A DNA stretch of 64,000 nucleotides from Anthonomus grandis grandis (taxonomy: Eukaryota; Arthropoda; Insecta; Coleoptera; Curculionidae), in NCBI RefSeq assembly GCF_022605725.1, contig NC_065560.1:17103052-17167051 (forward strand). The letters run 5' to 3'. A program made the translations under genes and the position numbers. A model generated the notes under the pieces. It was not told where the DNA came from and did not search any database. It saw only the letters and a list, made by a program, of their open reading frames with translations. Positions 58,040-64,000 of the stretch are shown here, piece after piece. Numbering within the stretch: position 1 is the stretch's first letter; every line of letters starts with the position of its first letter.

Positions 58040-58689
58040 GGGATTCTTGTTGTCTAATGATCTAAGCCTCCCTTTCCTAAATCTTAATGTAAAGCCGTTC
58101 GTTATTAATAGTCGTTTGCTTCATTTTCTCCGGTTGGAATGGAAGCTCAAACCCCTGGACACCCTTGGAATTACCGGGGGAGAGGGTGGTGTGGGATTTT
58201 GAGTGAGTTTAATGGTGTTTTACTTATTGTAGGGTGTTTTTGGATAGGTTTTTTTGGGCAAGTATTTTTAAACTGCCCGGATATAGGATCTCCAGACTTA
58301 CTCCGCTCTGATCTTTTTTGTCCCGTTCTGCTCTTTCTGCTAATTTCGTTTGCTTTACTTTATTTTTCTGCATAGTGTCATCCTCTCTTATGCTGCTGCT
58401 TTTGGTAATACCGTCGACCTCTAAACTGCATTTGCTTTCGAAGCTATCTTCTGTTTCCATTCTTCCTTGTTCTGATCTTCCCAAATATCTCCCGCTCCCT
58501 TAGGATGGGGGGTGATTGTGTATTATAATCCGTTTTGCTGTTGTTTGCCTTTTTCAATGTCTTTATTCTAATGCTATTTGAATCTGCCACTAAACAAATT
58601 CACAGTACTTTAAAGAATTCCGAATACTCGACGTTGTTTATCCGCGGTGAACCGTCTAGTATCTTGGTCGACTCGAGACTTTTTTTTTA

Positions 58690-59515
58690 GAAACTCCGTT
58701 TAAAACACCGAGAACAATAATACATAAAGTACTTCAAAATAAGCTGTTATACCTATTATATCATCTACAAAAAGAGCATGAACTAACTTCTGAAGATGTT
58801 TCTCGTAGAATATATTTCGCGACAACTGGCTTTTAGATCAGCAGCAAACTGATCTTAACTGCATTAGCATAATTTTTACCGATGGAGCTGAGTTTACCAA
58901 ACATGGTATTGTGAATTTACATAACCCACATGTATGAGCTGATGAAAATTCTCATGCCGCTGTTGTTTCCCATCATCAACATTAGTTCCAATCAATTAAT
59001 ACCTGGGCAGGAATCATTGGCAATTTTCTGAATGGGATTACCATTCAGAAAATTGCATTACTTTAATTCCATTGGCATTACCATCCGTATTACCACCACG
59101 ATTGAATGGAGAACTTTATTTGGAGCTTTTTTAAAATAATCTTCTAGATTTAATGGAGCATTTGCCACTTGCAATTCGCCAAGACATGTATTTTATGCAT
59201 AATACAGACTCACCTTATTTTAGCGTTGCTGTAGGAAACCAACTGAATACCGTTTTTCCAAACCGTTTGATAGGTGGAGGAAGATTCTTTGCCTGGCATC
59301 CTCTGTCTCTCGATCTAACGCCATTGGATTTTTACCCATAAGGTCACCTCAAAACCTTGGTCTATTTAACTCCTGTCGATACTTTATAGAAAATTAGGAT
59401 TCATTGTGATGTGAAGAAGTAATCCAGAATTGTTCTGGCGAGTACAGCAGTCCACGATTCGTTGTATGCGCGTATCAGACGTATGTGACGTCAACGCTCA
59501 TGTTAAACCTACTTA
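58690..59515 (+). pseudogene. DDE_3-type transposase relic
   Basis: Pieces in order: HKVLQNKLLYLY (58715-58760); FTDGAEFTKHGIVNLHNPHV (58880-58935), carrying the first catalytic aspartate and the family's NRxNxHYW-like block; WAGIIGNFLNGITI (59010-59040); the frame 59153-59341 with MEHLPLAIRQDMYFMHNTDS (second catalytic aspartate changed to N), FPNRLIGGGRFFAWHPLSLD and LTPLDFYP; then GHLKTLVYLTPVDTL (59340-59385) and the C-terminal helix to about 59515. A 16-bp perfect inverted repeat at 59020-59056 disrupts one block. There are multiple stops. The 3' non-coding region and end follow to 60238. Confidence 0.7.
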
Positions 59516-60238
59516 AAAAAAATTTAATTAATTGTTTCGAATTATTAGCTTCTTTTTTTATTACTTTTTTTCATTCTATTTTTTCACTTTAAGAAAAATA
59601 TAGGTTTAGATTTTTTTAAAGAATTTCGGTGACGTCCCTTTTTAAGAACCACATTGCATTTCTAAAAACCTGTACTTTTTTAGATTAAACAACTTAAAAT
59701 TGAACTTCTATGTTAAATAACGGCCGCATCGCTAAAGAAAAGAACACATCATGGTTTCTCTTAATTACCATAAAACAGTGATTCTTTAGTTTTCTTCTCC
59801 AAAACGTTTCGTTTTAATAATAAAAAACATAAAGCTAAATAAAAGGTACTTTTGCCTTTTCTTTAGTTTTAGATTTAAGCTATACATATTTATTATTTTA
59901 GAGTCTTTATAATACAGGGTGTTCCAAATTTAAGCATTATGATGTACAACCTAGTCCGCCCCTGATAAAATAAACATGTGTTTTATTTTAAATCATGGTT
60001 AGTGTGTTCTAACGACTTCGTTTTGAAATCCCTAGTAGTGTTGATCACGTTAAATTTTTATTCAATTATACCAAGTACTTCAAAAGTAATTCAAGAAAAA
60101 ATAATTCCAGCATCTTTAAGAGGCCGTATCTTCGTAGAAAAGGTCTATAGGAAATTTTTGTATAGGATAATTCCATATTATTTTTTGATTTTTTACCTGA
60201 ATCCGAGAGATTTCCCACATTTTCCTGGACACCCGGTA
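59516..60238 (+). mobile_element. 3' region and right end of the DDE element, with an inner TACAGGGTG unit
   Basis: Two nested items are seen. 59913-60238 starts TACAGGGTGTTCC and ends CCTGGACACCCGGTA, so it has its own inverted ends. The homology to the inverted block at 50641-51230 covers both this unit and about 300 bases before it, so the two travelled together at least once. Confidence 0.55.
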
Positions 60239-62129
60239 TATTAAATCATTATTAAGAATAAATGGTAAAATAATTGCAACTTCTTATATTTTTGTTTTTT
60301 TTTAATATAAGCACGCTACAAAATGGAAAATCATAATCTAACGTAAGTCGATCAAGATAAGTCACCAGATATTTTTCCTGGCTCCAGACCTGTGCTGCTT
60401 CTGAGAAATTATTAAAATAGATAAAAGAATAATATAGGTACGCGCCAACCGTCGCTACCCGATACCGATCTTAATATTTGTAGTATATAATTAACCCGTG
60501 CGTACCATTTCGTATCATTTCTCAATCGGCGAAAAATTCCTGAGGGGTTTAAATTGCCTTATCGGTCCAATGAGCCTGAGAAAATTATGCTGAACATTGT
60601 AGTTTTCACTTTGCAAACTCGCAGATTTATTTAAAATAGAGGTTTTGAGATTTATTAAGCGATTAACCAATCTCATAATAATTTGTCACAAAATTTATCA
60701 TAAACTAGGGAGTATTAGCAAAATCTTTACTTTGGCAAAATAGCAAATAAAGTTAGCAAATAGAGTATAATATTATTTATGTTATATAATGTTATATAAC
60801 GGTCTATAATACTTTAATTACAAAATGATTTTCGGAAACGGTAAGAGACGCGAAAATATTTACTTTAAGGTAATATTGCGCATAAAGACTCGCATTCAAA
60901 TGCAATTTAGAATGAAATTTAAAAAATTATTACCATATTCCAATATGTTCAAAGCTGGATTATCGTATTAAATAGTCGAATGTAAAATAATTATAAAGCT
61001 AAAGTGATTATATTGATGTAAGAAAAACTAACTTTAAAACAGTATATTTATATGTAGTTTAAGTTAAAAATAAAGTTGGTAGAAACCTGTAGAAACTTGG
61101 TTTACTTTTGTATAATTTTCTTTACCATCGCAAGTTACATGCTTTTAAATAGAGATATATCCTAATTGGTTTATAAATACATTAGCTTTTAAATTTGCAT
61201 AATTATTTTGATGGACATAGGTAAAAACTACTAAAGATGATCGAATTATATATTTTGATTGACGTTTCGATCTCTATGAGATCATTCTTAGGATTATATA
61301 TGTGTTGTAGATCGTCTTCGCTAATAATGATAATTGTAAAATCATAATAAGTACAAAAATTTATAGGAAATTGGTGGTCTAGAACTATTTTATTCTTTTT
61401 TAACCATCTACCTTGGAAAATGATTAAGCTTTAAATGACTATCGAATGACCTTTTATTGTATTTAGGATATACAAATAGGAAATAGCTTTGGTGTTATTT
61501 GCATATTATTTAATAAATACTATGTAATAGGATAGGGTAATCTCAAATGATTTTTGGTAGTTTTTTAATATTGGTCATATCATTAATATGTCCTAATTAT
61601 ATACTCTCATAACCGATCGATTTAATTCCTTGACCACTCTTTAAAAATCATACTAAAGGAAAAAGGATGTTACCGAAAATAAAAGTGCAAAATATTTATT
61701 CACTTATAAAATAGTATTTACTTTAAATAACACTACTAAATATACTTTCTTAATATAAAGGACTGCTTTCTTTTAACATTTTTTAGGTTTTTATAAACAA
61801 TTTAATATAATTTATTTTTAAATATAATTTTTCATAATTTATTTACATTTCTAATTTGTGGATTTTTTTTCAGAAAGGCGGCACCATGACGGCTTAGACT
61901 TATGTTTTAAATTTTACATAGATATAGCAGGTATGTATTATTAGACGTATAACCTGATTACTGTCTGATGCATTTTACTAAATATTACCACCTCGCAGCA
62001 TCGACCTCGAGTTTCCAAGAATGGCATACGTTACACAGTCTACTTTTAATACTATATTTTATATCAACAAATTAGAGTTCTGGTTTTCACAAAAAAAATT
62101 TAGTTTATACTACATAACGGGTAGTATAT
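60239..62129. other. AT-rich stretch; one hammerhead-like remnant
   Basis: No gene recognised. A hammerhead-like motif lies at 61258-61292 (listed separately). GC-richer words at 60420-60550 could not be assigned. Confidence 0.45.
61258..61292 (-). ncRNA. Hammerhead-like remnant
   Basis: On the minus strand: CCTAAGAA, T, stem GATCTC-ATA-GAGATC, GAAAC, GTCAATC. Stem II and the GAAAC...GTC part fit a Penelope-type hammerhead, but CTGATGA is reduced to CTAAGAA and stem I does not form, so it would not cleave. No Penelope coding sequence is nearby. Confidence 0.35.
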
Positions 62130-62880
62130 AATATATGACCCCTCTGCACTTATACCTGCAGGGGAAAGCCATAAGAACTACTTACAGGCTGCACCATGTC
62201 ATAAATGACATCTCGGCAAACAAAGTCTGGATGGAATCAATTGAACTGATTGAGAAGCTGTGCAAACATAACACACTTGCCATCAGACCTAACGCCAAGA
62301 AAACTACTAAACACTAGTTCATACTCGGTCAACATACCAGACCGAGTGGATCAGAAACGAATGGAACGAGAGAAAGCGGACAACTAAGTATATTCAGACA
62401 GCTCCAAAACCAATTTTGAAGTAAGATCCCAACCCAACCCAACCCAAAAACAGAAAGATTTATATGCCTTGGGAAATAGTGTTAACATTTTCAGGCGAAA
62501 GTGCATGCCATTGAAATTTGTGCAAAAACGCTTAACCAAATTCTACTTGAAAACAGAATCATCAAAATCTACAATGACAGTCAGGCGGCTCTAAAAGCTC
62601 TAGAATTATTATATATAAATACTGAATACCTGCACATCTAGAGCAGGAGGGAGACGATACTGCAGAGCACATCCTATGTAGATATTCGGGAATCAGACAG
62701 GCCATGTTCGGCAATGCCTTACCTAAGCGGGAACACATTAAGAATGCTTCTCCCAGTCAAATTATCGAACTCTTAAAGAGAGCGGACTTGATTGGGGAAC
62801 TATAAGTACCTAGCAGTGCGCCACTATAGATCTATGGTCGCAGTGAAGGGACGTAAGGTGCCCACTTACGACAATCTTAA
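62130..62880 (+). pseudogene. LINE relic with RNase H domain (R1/I/Loa-type)
   Basis: The frame 62135-62317 starts TPLHLYLQGKAIRTTYRL, like the segment between RT and RNase H in R1/I/Loa-group LINEs (PLDLFIKGEAxRTAxRL). From 62495 the sequence reads AKVHAIEICAKTLNQILLEN and IIKIYNDSQAALKALE, which is the RNase H core with the E and D of its active site. Then a deletion, and TAEHILCRYSGIRQAMFG with PKREHIKNASPSQIIELLKR (62660-62800), the C-terminal zinc-ribbon region. The RT is missing. The coding part ends at about 62805, followed by a short tail to about 62880. There are stops and deletions throughout. Confidence 0.6.
62427..62450. repeat. Short (CCCAA)n run
   Basis: Four CCCAA units inside the LINE relic. 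Not an arthropod telomere unit. Confidence 0.8.
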
Positions 62881-63739
62881 CCTAACATATTACATAAAGG
62901 GAATTTTGATAAGCTTTAACTTTAAGAACAAGTAAATGAAAGAACACTCTATAAAATTAATAAAATTAATAATTTATTTAATAAATAGTTTTTTATTAAT
63001 ATTTATGGTATTATTTTAAATTAAATAAGCAACATTTTATAAGTTGTCAACTTGTCTAATGATATTGAAAATATTTCTTGCTTGAATAACACTCAAGTAC
63101 GTAAAATTAAATGTAATAAAATTAATTTTGTCAAAACAAATTATTTTAAAAAAGAAGTAATGTTTTCTATTTTCTCACAACTAATATTTATTTTTATGAC
63201 CTATGTTGTGGCTCATTAAATATTCAATTGCGATCAACGATATTAGCAATGCCGCCAATACCATCTGTTCTCTTTTATTCTGAAATGACTACAGCGGGCA
63301 CACCACACCACATCTTTGGAGACGCATGGAAGGTTAACGAATCATCCAAGTATATTTGAACCGCGTCGACGCTAGGAAGCCAGTTGACAGTTCAGTTCAA
63401 TTCAATTCAAAATATTGGCGCAATATTTAAATTGAACATAAATATTAGTAAATAAATTCGGTGTATACAAATGTTTCTAGTAGTCGCAAGTGATCGTATT
63501 TAATAGTGTGTGGGTTTAATAATTAGTGGGTAAAGAAATCTGACAAAAAATAAAGAGAAAAGCTCTGTGAAATGACTATTTTCTGCATAGATTATTTTAA
63601 TTCGTTCCAACGAATGGTAAAAAGGCTGCATTAGTATAAGGTGTGGGGTATGAATTATTGTTGTATATATAGACGTCAGTCAACTGGATGTTCGTGAAAA
63701 ATAAATAATAGTGAACTGAAATAAATTGGACTAAAATGT
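62881..63739. other. Stretch upstream of the gag-like ORF; possible LTR
   Basis: 62881-63230 is AT-rich with nothing recognised. From about 63240 the composition becomes more even (ACAGCGGGCACACCACACC, CCGCGTCGACGCTAGGAAG), and the CAATT motif is repeated at 63395-63410. This could be an LTR and leader in front of the ORF at 63740, but without a second LTR in the window I cannot set its ends. Confidence 0.3.
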
Positions 63740-63892
63740 ATGAAAATGCTAAAACTGGTGGATTTAAAAGTTGCTAAGGTAGAAAGGAAGCTGAAGGAAA
63801 GGGACTGCGATGGAACGGGAAATAAAGCGGCCCTGCAGGAGTGGCTTCTTAACGCTTTACTTGAAGAATCCGATGATTTGGGATCGCGGTGA
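63740..63892 (+). pseudogene. Short gag-like ORF with a SAP-type motif
   Basis: The 50-codon frame MKMLKLVDLKVAKVERKLKE continues RDCDGTGNKAALQEWLLNAL. The pattern L..L.V..L...L..R.....G.K..L...L is that of the SAP helix-extended-helix, found in DNA/RNA-binding proteins and at the N-terminus of gag proteins of some insect LTR retroelements. It stops at 63890-63892, and homology-like sequence continues in another frame (DINKRFRKNSVFADACDIGQ) to the window edge, so a frameshift is likely. The earlier ATG at 63736 gives only 13 codons. A host gene start is the alternative. Confidence 0.4.
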
Positions 63893-64000
63893 CATCAACA
63901 AAAGGTTCCGGAAGAATTCTGTTTTTGCTGATGCATGTGATATCGGTCAATTGTTGCGAAGGTTTGAAAATTGATTGGCTTAAAAATTCCGCCAACCCGG

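Larger units (their letters stand above)
55930..58500 (-). mobile_element. Jockey-type LINE with large internal deletion
   Basis: The minus strand carries ORF1 (58039 to 56725), the start of ORF2 (56738), an abrupt jump from endonuclease to RT at about 56458, and RT pieces to about 55950. The two ORFs overlap by 14 bases (56725-56738), a common arrangement in this group. The upstream stretch 58040-58500 is probably its 5' UTR. ORF1 is further interrupted by a palindromic insertion at 57300-57488. Confidence 0.7.

Noticed and set aside
62427..62450. (CCCAA)n as telomere-like repeat
   Set aside because: Only four units, wrong sequence for arthropod TTAGG-type telomeres, and inside a LINE relic.
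1..64000. CRISPR arrays, bacterial promoters, operons or ribosome binding sites
   Set aside because: None seen; the sequence is eukaryotic in all recognisable content, and its repeats are transposons and microsatellites.

Overview
The window looks like intergenic or heterochromatic DNA from an arthropod, most likely an insect. It is strongly AT-rich, has no operon-like packing, and I find no convincing host exon, rRNA gene or intact tRNA gene. Almost everything that can be identified is a decayed transposable element. The mix (Tc1/mariner-like elements with TACAGGGTG-type ends, Penelope-like elements, piggyBac, Jockey and CR1-like LINEs, an R4/Dong-type LINE in TAA repeats, Gypsy and errantivirus-like LTR elements) is typical of insects such as beetles. 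The order is inference only.

Layout. 1-566: 3' end of a Tc1/mariner-like element. 2637-3725: internally deleted TIR element. 7060-8910: Gypsy integrase relic with LTR pieces. 8922-9707: 5'-truncated R4/Dong-type LINE bounded by (TAA)n on both sides. 12466-13240: transposase relic cut by a Penelope-like fragment. 18150-20540: two Penelope-like fragments head to head, the first carrying a well-formed hammerhead ribozyme motif; the second is fused in frame to a piggyBac transposase tail. 25426-26290: another transposase relic. 29847-33186: a Tc1-like TIR pair enclosing a CR1-like LINE and a transposase fragment. 33820-35990: Jockey/CR1-group LINE with a long reverse-transcriptase ORF. 36798-37192: three tandem 137-bp units. 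37190-38094: transposase N-terminal relic. 42000-46795: a second R4/Dong-type LINE (minus strand) split by a nearly full-length Jockey/CR1-group LINE. 49087-50586: foldback element. 51235-55690: errantivirus-like LTR element. 55930-58500: Jockey-type LINE (minus) with an internal deletion and a perfect 81-bp inverted repeat in ORF1. 58690-60238: transposase relic. 62130-62880: RNase H-bearing LINE relic. 63740 to the end: a SAP-like, gag-like ORF.

No ORF here looks functional as a host gene. The parts of most interest are structural: hammerhead-ribozyme motifs in several states of decay, the Penelope/piggyBac chimeric ORF, the perfect palindrome, the nested LINEs, and two dispersed repeats I cannot assign. 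Identifications are from recognised motifs by eye. No database search was possible, so family-level names are estimates.
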